From Comamonas koreensis (lineage in GTDB: Bacteria; Pseudomonadota; Gammaproteobacteria; Burkholderiales; Burkholderiaceae_C), in the NCBI RefSeq assembly GCF_021026195.1, contig NZ_JAJNCT010000025.1:124001-188000 (forward strand): a stretch of DNA of 64,000 nt, written 5' to 3'. Shown piece by piece: positions 50,021-59,149 of this stretch. Position numbers and translations under genes: made by a program. Within the stretch, counting starts at the first letter, position 1. Every line of letters begins with the position of its first letter. The notes below the pieces were generated by a model, which searched no databases, had not been told where the DNA came from, and was given only the letters and a program-made list of their open reading frames with translations.

Positions 50021-50476
50021 ATGGCAGCCTTGACCTGGCCCGAGAACGGCGCCGTTTTCCGCGCGGCCACCGGCATCCGCTTTGCGCAGTGCGACCCGGC
50101 AGGCATTGTGTTTTATCCGCAGTACCTGGTGCTGTTCCAGTCCCTGGTGGAGGACTGGTTCAACCAGGGGCTGCACTACCCCTATGCCCAGATGCTGGGG
50201 CCCGAGCGCACGGGCCTGCCTATCGTGCACCTGGCCTGTGATTTTCGGGCCATTGCCCGCATGGGCGACACGGTGCAGCTGGAGCTGGCCGTGCTGCGGC
50301 TGGGCAGCCGCTCGCTGCAGCTGGCGCTGCGCTGTGTCGGCGATGATGGCGCGGTGCGGGCGCTGGCCCACCAGGTGCTGGTGTTCACCAGCCTGGACAG
50401 CCATGAAGCGATAAGCATTCCCCCGGCCATCCAGGCCCGCATCGCGCGCTGGATGGCGGCGGAATGCACCGTCTGA
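50021..50476 (+). CDS. 4-hydroxybenzoyl-CoA-thioesterase-type hotdog protein
   Basis: A 151-residue hotdog-fold protein. The conserved Asp and turn RFAQCDPAGIVFYPQYLVLFQSLVEDWF (the family DPAGIVFYP motif) begins near residue 20. The family hydrolyses aryl-CoA thioesters, so here it may release CoA from dead-end or excess aminobenzoyl-CoA. One base separates it from livF, so it belongs to the operon. Confidence 0.9.
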   Translation: MAALTWPENGAVFRAATGIRFAQCDPAGIVFYPQYLVLFQSLVEDWFNQGLHYPYAQMLGPERTGLPIVHLACDFRAIARMGDTVQLELAVLRLGSRSLQLALRCVGDDGAVRALAHQVLVFTSLDSHEAISIPPAIQARIARWMAAECTV

Positions 50477-50500
50477 GATTTGTTTGCTAAAGGAGGCGCA

Positions 50501-50899
50501 ATGCAAGTACTACTTCCCCCAGGTTGGCCCCGGCCCAAGGGCTATGCCAATGGCGTGATGGTCAGCGGCCGGCAGATTTTTGTCGCCGGCATGATTGGCT
50601 GGGATGCGCAAGGGGTGTTCCACACCGATGACCTGGCCGGCCAGGTGCGCCAGGCGCTGCAGAACATTGTGGCGGTGCTGGCCGAGGGCGGTGCCAAGCC
50701 CGAGCACATCGTGCGCATGACCTGGTATATCACCGACAAGCAGGCCTATATGGCCCAGCAGGCGGAGATCGGCAAGGCCTACCGCGAGCTGATTGGTAGC
50801 TTCAATGCCGCGATGACGGCGGTGCAGGTGGTCGCCTTGATCGAGGACCGGGCCAAGGTGGAGATCGAGGTCACCGCCGTGGTGCCCGATGCTGGCTGA
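50501..50899 (+). CDS. RidA/YjgF-family enamine/imine deaminase
   Basis: A 132-residue trimer-forming family protein. It has VSGRQIFVAGMIGWDAQGVFHTDDLAGQVRQALQNIVAVL and AMTAVQVVALIEDRAKVEIEVTAVV. The usual catalytic Arg of RidA is not clearly present at the TRxxVxV site, where VQVVALIED occurs instead, so activity may differ. RidA proteins hydrolyse reactive enamines and imines, and ring-derived amino intermediates of this pathway would be plausible substrates. A strong AGGAGG site lies before the ATG. Confidence 0.88.
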   Translation: MQVLLPPGWPRPKGYANGVMVSGRQIFVAGMIGWDAQGVFHTDDLAGQVRQALQNIVAVLAEGGAKPEHIVRMTWYITDKQAYMAQQAEIGKAYRELIGSFNAAMTAVQVVALIEDRAKVEIEVTAVVPDAG

Positions 50900-51785
50900 A
50901 CAGACCATGGCTGCCAGCACGCCACCCAGGCTGTACCGCGATTTTGCATCGCAGGCGCAGATCGATGCGCAGTACGACACCACGCGGCCGGTGGCCGACC
51001 CGGCAGCTGCCCGCCAGCATTTTGCCGAGCGCAGTGCCCAGGCGCGTGCGCAACTGCGCTGCGTGCTGGATGTGCCGTTTGGCCCGACTCTGGCAGAGAC
51101 GCTCGATATCTTCCCTGCAGCGGACGGGGCACCCGCGCCGGTGTTCGTGTTTCTGCATGGCGGCTATTGGCGCGCCAATACTTCCAAGGAGTTCAGCTGC
51201 GTGGCCCTGGGGCCGCAGGCGCTGGGTTTTTGCACGGTGGTGGTGAACTATGCGTTGTGCCCGCAGGTCAGCATCGACGAGATCGTGCGCCAGTGCCGCG
51301 CCAGCCTGGCCTGGGTGCTGCGCCATATCGCCGCCTACGGCGGCGACCCGACGCGGATCGTGGTGGGTGGGCATTCCGCCGGAGGCCAGTTGGGCGCGAT
51401 GTGCCTGCAAACGCCCTGGGCGCGCGACTATGGCCTGCCCGATGACCCGCTGCGCGGCGCGCTGCTGCTCAGTGGCCTCTATGACCTGGCACCGCTGCGC
51501 TACAGCTATCTGCAGCCGATGATCCAGCTCGATGAGGGCCTGATTGCCCGCAACTCGCCCGCGTTTTCGGCCAGGCGCTGCGCCACCCCCATGCACCTGG
51601 TCTGGGGTGGGCGCGAGCAAACGGAGTTTGAACGCCAGTCGCTGCTGATGCACAGCGCCTGGCAGGCTGCAGGCAATGTGGCCGAGCAGGCCGCGCTGCC
51701 CGGCTGCGACCATTTCTCGGTGCTGCATGGGCTGGAAGATCCGCAGTCGGATCTGTGCCAGCGCTTGCTGCGGCTGTCTACCTGA
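50889..51785 (+). CDS. Alpha/beta hydrolase, kynurenine-formamidase-like
   Basis: A 298-residue serine hydrolase. The HGGYW oxyanion motif, the nucleophile GHSAGGQLGAM and a His in GCDHFSVLHGL are all present, the pattern of arylformamidases. In tryptophan breakdown that enzyme releases formate from N-formylkynurenine upstream of anthranilate. Here it could hydrolyse an N-formyl or amide derivative of aminobenzoate, or a ring-cleavage product. It overlaps RidA by 11 bases if ATG 50889 is used; ATG 50907 is an alternative. It is the last gene of the operon. Confidence 0.87.
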   Translation: MLAEQTMAASTPPRLYRDFASQAQIDAQYDTTRPVADPAAARQHFAERSAQARAQLRCVLDVPFGPTLAETLDIFPAADGAPAPVFVFLHGGYWRANTSKEFSCVALGPQALGFCTVVVNYALCPQVSIDEIVRQCRASLAWVLRHIAAYGGDPTRIVVGGHSAGGQLGAMCLQTPWARDYGLPDDPLRGALLLSGLYDLAPLRYSYLQPMIQLDEGLIARNSPAFSARRCATPMHLVWGGREQTEFERQSLLMHSAWQAAGNVAEQAALPGCDHFSVLHGLEDPQSDLCQRLLRLST

Positions 51786-51804
51786 AGATCCCAGGGGGAA
51801 ACGG

Positions 51805-51832
51805 GAAACGTCTGCCAAGCAGACGTTTTCTG
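51805..51832 (+). terminator. Terminator of the aminobenzoate operon
   Basis: A 10-bp stem (51805-51814 with 51820-51829, one G-U pair) followed by a TTTTC tail, 20 bases after the hydrolase stop. Confidence 0.75.
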
Positions 51833-51833
51833 T

Positions 51834-53030
51834 TTAGAAGTCCAGCAGGCTGAAGCCGAGCGAGAACACCGTCCGCTTGTAGTTGTAGTCGATCAGGCTG
51901 TCACCATAGCCGTGGAAGACTTGGGCATGCAGGCGCAGGTTGCTCTTGCCGCCCATCCAGCCTTCGCCCAGGGTGTGCATCCACTCCCCGCGGCCAGAGC
52001 CCTTGCCATGGCCGTTGAGCGAGCCGCGCGCGGTCACGCCCATCCAGTTGCGCTGGTTCACGTTCCAGCCCAGTTTCAGCTCGCTGCGTCCGATGTAGTT
52101 CTGGATGTTGGGGTTGTTGTCGTCTTCGGCGCTTTCCTTGATGCGGTGCCAGATCTTGGCCTGCAGCTGCAGGCGGTTGTCCAGCTCGAACCCGGTCATC
52201 AGGTAGGTGCGGTTCCAGCTGCGCGAGAGCGGGTCGCTCTGGCCATTGGACTGGTGCTCCAGGCCAATGCCGCTGTAGCGCCAACGCCAGCCAAAGGGCA
52301 ACTGGGCGGTGGTCGGATAGATGTAGAAGATTTCAGGCTGGTGGTCGGTCGTGCGGAAGGGGCGCGACAGGTCCGAGTTGAACACCTGCCAGTAGGACAG
52401 ACCGGTGTAGCCAATCCACAGCGAATCACGCAGCTTGCCATTCGGATCGGTCAACAGGTTTTGCGCCAGCTTGGTACGCACCGACAGCTGGATGCGCATT
52501 TCCTGCTTCTGGTAATCGGTCTCGGTCGTGGCCGAGTTGACGGGGTTGAGCGAGCTGGGCTGGCGGTTGACCTTGTCGCCGACGGCAAACGATACCGACA
52601 GAGGGCGGTAGCCACGGAAGCTGAAGGTGCCGCAGTCGGTACCGGCTTCCAGCTCCCAGAAGCGGGACATCTCGGTGTAGCCATCATTGCGGCAGCCGCC
52701 GATGGGGGCAGGCAGGTCGGCAGTGGCCAGCGCACTGGCGGGTGGCGTCAGGCCTTGCATGGCATTGGCCGACGCCGGCGGGGTCGTGGCTGCGGGCTGT
52801 GCCTGTTGGCTGACCAGTGGCTGCTGCGATTGTTGGAGCGCCCATTGGTCAAAACAGGCCAGGCGGGCGGGGCCGTCGCTGAGCGCCGTGCACTGCTGCC
52901 ACACCGTGGGTGTGGCGCCCGAGCCGCTGGCAGCGGCGGGCGTTTGCGCGAAGCTGCCCAGCGGCAGACCGGCCATCAGCAGGCTCGCCGCCAGCGGGGC
53001 TGGCGAGCGCAGAAATTTCGTTGTTGTCAT
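51834..53030 (-). CDS. pldA: Outer-membrane phospholipase A
   Basis: A 398-residue protein. The signal peptide ends around GSFAQ. A linker rich in Ala, Pro and Gln follows (about 30-105), then the OMPLA beta-barrel. The catalytic triad is visible in GLEHQSNGQSDPLSRSWNRTY: His and Ser in HQS, and Asn in SWNRT. It would hydrolyse outer-membrane phospholipids when dimerised with calcium. The linker is longer than in E. coli PldA. ATG at 53030 gives the signal peptide; an upstream start adds 43 residues. It converges with the aminobenzoate operon. Confidence 0.92.
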   Translation of the reverse strand: MTTTKFLRSPAPLAASLLMAGLPLGSFAQTPAAASGSGATPTVWQQCTALSDGPARLACFDQWALQQSQQPLVSQQAQPAATTPPASANAMQGLTPPASALATADLPAPIGGCRNDGYTEMSRFWELEAGTDCGTFSFRGYRPLSVSFAVGDKVNRQPSSLNPVNSATTETDYQKQEMRIQLSVRTKLAQNLLTDPNGKLRDSLWIGYTGLSYWQVFNSDLSRPFRTTDHQPEIFYIYPTTAQLPFGWRWRYSGIGLEHQSNGQSDPLSRSWNRTYLMTGFELDNRLQLQAKIWHRIKESAEDDNNPNIQNYIGRSELKLGWNVNQRNWMGVTARGSLNGHGKGSGRGEWMHTLGEGWMGGKSNLRLHAQVFHGYGDSLIDYNYKRTVFSLGFSLLDF

Positions 53031-53092
53031 GGTCGAGAAGGGAGAGGAGGGGCGCGTGGCTGGAATGGCAGCGCGGATACACATTATTGCGT

Positions 53093-53521
53093 TTATCGCG
53101 CTGTTTTCGGTGGCTTGCGCATGACGAAGGCGTGGCTGTTGTCGTTTGCATCCAACCATTCGCCCCGGATCTCGCGACCGCAGCTGCCGTCGACCACCTC
53201 GCCCAGCCAGGTGCCCGAGACCTTCTTGCCATCGGCCGACTCTTCCATTGTCAGCTTGCCCTTGTCCACATCACCGACCACGATGGCCGTGCCGCCGGGC
53301 CGCTGGATCTGGCCTTTGACGGTGCCGTTCCATTCGGGATGGGGCGCCAGCTGCAAAGTCACGGGGCCGGGCAGGCCGGGCAGGTCGGCCTGCCAGTGGC
53401 CCAGCAGCTCAGGCTGCTCCATCTGCATCGCAGTGGGGCAGGCGGGGCGGGGGGCTGGGGTGGTCGTACAGGCGCTCGTCAGTGCAGCGCAGAAAGCGGT
53501 CAGGATCAGGGTCTTGGTCAT
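53093..53521 (-). CDS. Small lipoprotein of unknown function
   Basis: A 142-residue protein with a signal peptide and lipobox (ALTSAC, Cys at residue 18) followed by a TTTPAPRP linker. The body contains GHWQADLPGLPGPVTLQLAPHPEWNGTVKG and repeats of small beta motifs with GTWLGEVVDGSCGREIRGEW. It may be an all-beta envelope protein; no known domain was recognised. It is 6 bases downstream of rep and 62 upstream of pldA on the same strand. Confidence 0.75.
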   Translation of the reverse strand: MTKTLILTAFCAALTSACTTTPAPRPACPTAMQMEQPELLGHWQADLPGLPGPVTLQLAPHPEWNGTVKGQIQRPGGTAIVVGDVDKGKLTMEESADGKKVSGTWLGEVVDGSCGREIRGEWLDANDNSHAFVMRKPPKTAR

Positions 53522-53527
53522 GGATAC

Positions 53528-55609
<2,082 letters not shown>

Positions 55610-55785
55610 GGGGGCTGGAGAACCTTTGTAGATCTGGAACGAAAGCGCAGAAGAATAGCCGCAAAACGGCTTTCGGCTGCAGATGCGGGACTTTGGTTTT
55701 TACATATTTGCTTACACAAAAAACCACAGATTTTCTAAAATTGTTAATGAATGTAGAGCAGTTGGTAAAACCTGTGCGGAAAAGC

Positions 55786-55813
55786 TTGCGTCTGGTAAAC
55801 AAGCTTCTAGAAT
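55786..55813 (+). promoter_or_regulatory. Candidate promoter of the roadblock/GTPase module
   Basis: TTGCGT (55786-55791), a 16-base spacer and TAGAAT (55808-55813) lie about 70 bases before the first gene in an AT-rich gap of 274 bases. AAGCTT flanks the -35 on both sides. No other feature was seen in this gap. Confidence 0.45.
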
Positions 55814-55883
55814 GCCGATAGCATTGCTTCTATCAAGTGGCAAACGCTATTAATTAAGCCAATAAAAGTCTGAAACAAGCGCC

Positions 55884-56588
55884 ATGCAGACCGCCGGTAT
55901 TTCCGCAGAATTGCTGACTCCCAGCAGCCGCAACCGCTTTGCGCCGCTGTATGGCGTGGCGTCGCGCAAATCGGTGCTTCCGTGGAAAGAAGTGCCGCGG
56001 GATCGCGCCCAACTGATTGTGCTGGACCAGGGCATGGCAGACGCCATCTCTTCGCTGGGCAAGGCGCCCTGCGTGGTTTGCATCGGCCAGGTCAAGACGG
56101 CGATGCTCGATGGTGCGAGCTGGGTGGGCCGGCTGGAGGTGGATTACACCTTGAGCGATCTGATCGACATGTTTGACCGCGCAGCGGTCTTTCTGCTCGA
56201 CTGGGATGCGCGCAACAAGGTCATCCGCCAGGAGTCGGTGCAGGCCGCTGCACAGCCGGCACCGACGACGCGCCAGGAGTTCCGCTACCAGCTCAAGTCC
56301 TGGGTGTCAGTCGGTGCGCCGTTCAATACGGGCGCATGCATCCGCGCGCTGGCCCTGCTGTCGCGCGAACCGGTGTCCATCGCCCAGTTGTGTCTGCACA
56401 GCGGGTTGGATAACACCATGGCCCGTGGTCTTTTGGTCGAACTGGGCCGCCGTGGCGTGCTGCGCGGCGTCGCTATGCCGGTAATTACCTCCGCCTCTTC
56501 CCCCTCCCACCATCGTGAGCCGCTACACTCCAAAGGTTTGCTCAGCCGTTTGGGCCGATGGATACGAGGGGGAGGTAAGCCGGGATGA
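55884..56588 (+). CDS. Conservon-like winged-helix protein of unknown function
   Basis: A 234-residue protein of no recognised family by eye. Residues 40-110 form an alpha/beta segment (RDRAQLIVLDQGMADAISSLG, APCVVCIGQ, YTLSDLIDMFDRAAVFLLDWD). Residues 148-198 look like a winged helix (NTGACIRALALLSREPVSIA... ARGLLVELGRRGVLRGV), similar in pattern to DUF742/CvnC. A basic tail follows. It is the first gene of the GTPase-roadblock operon and overlaps the GTPase by 4 bases. The role is probably as an adaptor or regulator. Confidence 0.75.
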   Translation: MQTAGISAELLTPSSRNRFAPLYGVASRKSVLPWKEVPRDRAQLIVLDQGMADAISSLGKAPCVVCIGQVKTAMLDGASWVGRLEVDYTLSDLIDMFDRAAVFLLDWDARNKVIRQESVQAAAQPAPTTRQEFRYQLKSWVSVGAPFNTGACIRALALLSREPVSIAQLCLHSGLDNTMARGLLVELGRRGVLRGVAMPVITSASSPSHHREPLHSKGLLSRLGRWIRGGGKPG

Positions 56589-57151
56589 ACCAAGAAGCAG
56601 GCGGAACAGGGCCGCAGAAGATGCCGCGCATTGCGCTGTGTGGCCCGATGGGTATCGGCAAGACAACTGCCGTGCGTTCGCTGTGTGGCTCTCTGATGTC
56701 CAGCTCCGATGTCCGCAACCTGGATCTGGTGGCCCACAGCAAGGAGCTCACCACGGTCGGCACCGAGTTCGGAGAGATCGACCTGGGCGGCGGAGAAGTG
56801 GTACAGATCTGCGGCTGCCCGGGCCAGGAGCGTTTCAGCTTTGTGCGCCAGTGGGTGCTGTCGGTGTCGATGGGCGTTTTCATCATGACCGATGTGAACA
56901 ACCCCAACAGCCTGGCCGAGACCAACCACATCCTCCATGAAATACGGCAACTGCCTCAGCCACCTGTCACGCTGGTACTGAGCGCGCGCCCGGCAACAAC
57001 ACAACAAATTGAAACATTCGCCCAAGGCGTGTATTCTGCTGGCCATGGGGTGATTCCCGTTCTGGAAGCGGACCCACGCGACCGTGGGCAACTGCTGGAT
57101 GCGATGAGCGTACTTGTTTCCATGCTGTCTCTGCAAAGCGAGAATTCATGA
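56585..57151 (+). CDS. Small Ras-like GTPase (MglA/CvnD-like) with atypical G4
   Basis: A 188-residue P-loop protein. G1 is GPMGIGKTT (residues 20-28), the switch-I threonine region TTVGTEFG is at 56-63, G3 is PGQERF (79-84) where D is replaced by C (CGCPGQ). The G4 motif NKxD expected near 133-136 is SARP instead, so guanine specificity is doubtful. It resembles the GTPases paired with roadblock proteins in conservons and in Myxococcus MglA/MglB. It overlaps both neighbours by 4 bases, so the genes are tightly coupled. Confidence 0.85.
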   Translation: MNQEAGGTGPQKMPRIALCGPMGIGKTTAVRSLCGSLMSSSDVRNLDLVAHSKELTTVGTEFGEIDLGGGEVVQICGCPGQERFSFVRQWVLSVSMGVFIMTDVNNPNSLAETNHILHEIRQLPQPPVTLVLSARPATTQQIETFAQGVYSAGHGVIPVLEADPRDRGQLLDAMSVLVSMLSLQSENS

Positions 57152-57546
57152 CTGCATCACAACCTCTGATCCCTGCCCAGGTCGTCAAGGCAGGCCAGCA
57201 GGCGCTTGATAAGCTTATTGGTCCTGTCGACGGCGTGCGTGTTGCACTGCTGAGCACGCCCGATGGATTTGAAATTGCGTCCCTGCGCACGAACAGCGAA
57301 CTGCAGCTGAACCGCCTGTCGGCCATGGCCGGCTCCTTGATGGCGATGGCGCGCGCCGTGGGGCGCGAGATCAACCACACCGGTTGCAAACGCCTGACCT
57401 TCGAGACCGAGAGCGGTGTGGTCGTCTTCCAGTCGGTCACTTCCGAGTTTCCCTGCATCCTGTGCATGGTGCTCGATACCAATGCGATCCTCGGCCGCGT
57501 GCTGTGGGCGGCGGCCGAAGTGGGCGCCGAGATGAACAAAGTCTGA
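57148..57546 (+). CDS. Roadblock/LC7-domain protein 1
   Basis: A 132-residue roadblock fold: beta-strand VRVALLSTPDGFEIASL, helix NRLSAMAGSLMAMARAVGREI and the strand pair KRLTFETESGVVVFQSV with CILCMVLD. It probably forms dimers and may be the partner or GTPase-activating protein of the adjacent GTPase, as MglB is for MglA. It starts in a 4-base overlap with the GTPase. Confidence 0.88.
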   Translation: MTASQPLIPAQVVKAGQQALDKLIGPVDGVRVALLSTPDGFEIASLRTNSELQLNRLSAMAGSLMAMARAVGREINHTGCKRLTFETESGVVVFQSVTSEFPCILCMVLDTNAILGRVLWAAAEVGAEMNKV

Positions 57547-57656
57547 TGGTTTGGCTGGCGACGAGCCAGCACTCAGCCATGGGAGAGCTGCGCATGCGCC
57601 GCACTGGCCGCAGGGCGCGGTAACGATAAACCGCCAGTGTGTGAAGGGGGAGTGCG

Positions 57657-58016
57657 ATGGCATCGGTTCAAGACGCGTTGACGCAACTTTTGACAGTGGA
57701 AGGCGCCATGTGCGCCGCGCTGGTGGACAGTGGCAGCGGCATGCTGCTGGGCAGTGCCGGATCAGGCCTGGACCTGGAGCTGGCTGCAGCGGGTAACACC
57801 GAGGTGGTACGTGCCAAGCTCAAGACGATGAAGTCGCTGGGTCTGCAGGATTCCATCGACGACATTCTGATCACGCTGGGCTCGCAGTACCACATCATCC
57901 GCCCGGTGGCGCTGAAGGAAGGCCTGTTCCTGTACCTGGTGCTGGACAAGCAGCGCAGCAACCTGGCGTTGGCCCGTCGCAAATGCGCTGAAGTTGAAAA
58001 ACTGGTGACGATCTAA
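57657..58016 (+). CDS. Roadblock/LC7-like protein 2
   Basis: A 119-residue protein with roadblock-like pattern (EGAMCAALVDSGSGMLLGSAGSGLDLE, DDILITLGSQYHIIRPV, LFLYLVLDKQRSNLALARRKC). It is more diverged than the first copy. A GGGGGAG site precedes the ATG, 110 bases after roadblock 1. It may pair with roadblock 1 or modulate the GTPase. It is followed by a terminator, which marks the module's end. Confidence 0.82.
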   Translation: MASVQDALTQLLTVEGAMCAALVDSGSGMLLGSAGSGLDLELAAAGNTEVVRAKLKTMKSLGLQDSIDDILITLGSQYHIIRPVALKEGLFLYLVLDKQRSNLALARRKCAEVEKLVTI

Positions 58017-58071
58017 GATTTTTAGACTGTTTTAGGCGCTGATCTGGCTTTCTGCCGGATCTGGGCCCTGC

Positions 58072-58106
58072 AAGACTGGCCATGCGCATGGCTGGTCTTT
58101 TCTTTT
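58072..58106 (+). terminator. Terminator of the roadblock/GTPase module
   Basis: A 12-bp stem with two G-U pairs (58072-58083 with 58088-58099) closed by GCGC and followed by TTTTCTTTT, 56 bases after the last module gene. Confidence 0.8.
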
Positions 58107-58177
58107 ATGGGCCGGGCGCATTGCTGCCGGTCCCTCGCGCTACATCTGCGCTGGCGCATTCTGGGCACAATCGAGCC

Positions 58178-59149
58178 GTGCTGTCCGTCTTTTTAGTCAC
58201 CTTTCCATTTTTTGCGCTGGTTCTGTGCGGCTTTGTGGCCACGCGGCGCGGCATTTTCCCGCTGCAGGCGATCGCCGGCGTGAATGCCTTTGTGCTGTAT
58301 TTTGCGCTGCCTTGCATGCTGTACAAGGCCGGCTCCTCGCTGCCCTTTGCGCAGCTGATGAACCTGCCGATCCTGCTGCTCTATGTGCTGTGCCAGTTCC
58401 TGCTGGTGGCGGGCTGCGTGGCGGCCTCGCGCCTGCGGGGCATGGACTGGAACAATAGCGCCTTTGGCGCGCTGGTGACGGCCTTCCCAAATACCGGTTT
58501 CATGGGTCTGCCGCTCCTGGTGGCGCTGCTGGGTGATGCGGCGGCCGGCCCGGCCATTGTGACCATGCTGGTGGACATGGTGTTCACCACCTCGCTGTGC
58601 CTGGCGCTGTCGCGCATGGATGGGGCGGCGGGCAATGCGCGTGCGGCGCTGCTCAAGGCGCTCAAAGGCGTGCTGACCAACCCGATGCCCTGGGCCATCT
58701 TGCTGGGCGCGCTCGCCTCGTTCATGGAATGGAAGCTGCCCCAGGCACTGGACCAAACAACCGGCCTGCTGGGCAGTGCGGCCACGCCCGTGGCGCTGTT
58801 TGCTGTGGGTGCCGTGCTGGCCCGCTCCAAGATGGTGGAAGAGGAATACGCCGCCCCCGCCAGCTATGTGCCGCTGGCGCTGGTCAAGCTCTTTGTGCAC
58901 CCGCTGCTGGTGCTGGGCCTGGGCCATGCCGCGATGGCGGCGGGCTTGCCGATTCACCCCTTTGCCTTGCTGGTCGTCGCGCTGGTGGCTGCGCTGCCCA
59001 GCGCCAGCAATGTCACCTTGCTGGCAGGCCGCTATGGCGCCCACAACGGCCGCATTGCGCACATCATCCTGGTCAGTACGGCTTTGGCCTTTGTGAGCTT
59101 TTCGGCGGCGGTGACCTGGCTGGTTGAGATTCCTGGAACAGGTTCTTAG
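58178..59149 (+). CDS. AEC-family (auxin efflux carrier-like) transporter
   Basis: A 323-residue membrane protein with ten predicted helices in two halves. It has the motif LYFALPCMLYKAG near the N-terminus and FPNTGFMGLPLLVALLG in the middle. The family exports or imports small carboxylic acids and amino acids. The start is taken as GTG 58178, giving MLSVFLVTFPFFALVLCGF; an upstream ATG at 58082 lies inside the module's terminator. The substrate is unknown. It converges with priA. Confidence 0.88.
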   Translation: MLSVFLVTFPFFALVLCGFVATRRGIFPLQAIAGVNAFVLYFALPCMLYKAGSSLPFAQLMNLPILLLYVLCQFLLVAGCVAASRLRGMDWNNSAFGALVTAFPNTGFMGLPLLVALLGDAAAGPAIVTMLVDMVFTTSLCLALSRMDGAAGNARAALLKALKGVLTNPMPWAILLGALASFMEWKLPQALDQTTGLLGSAATPVALFAVGAVLARSKMVEEEYAAPASYVPLALVKLFVHPLLVLGLGHAAMAAGLPIHPFALLVVALVAALPSASNVTLLAGRYGAHNGRIAHIILVSTALAFVSFSAAVTWLVEIPGTGS

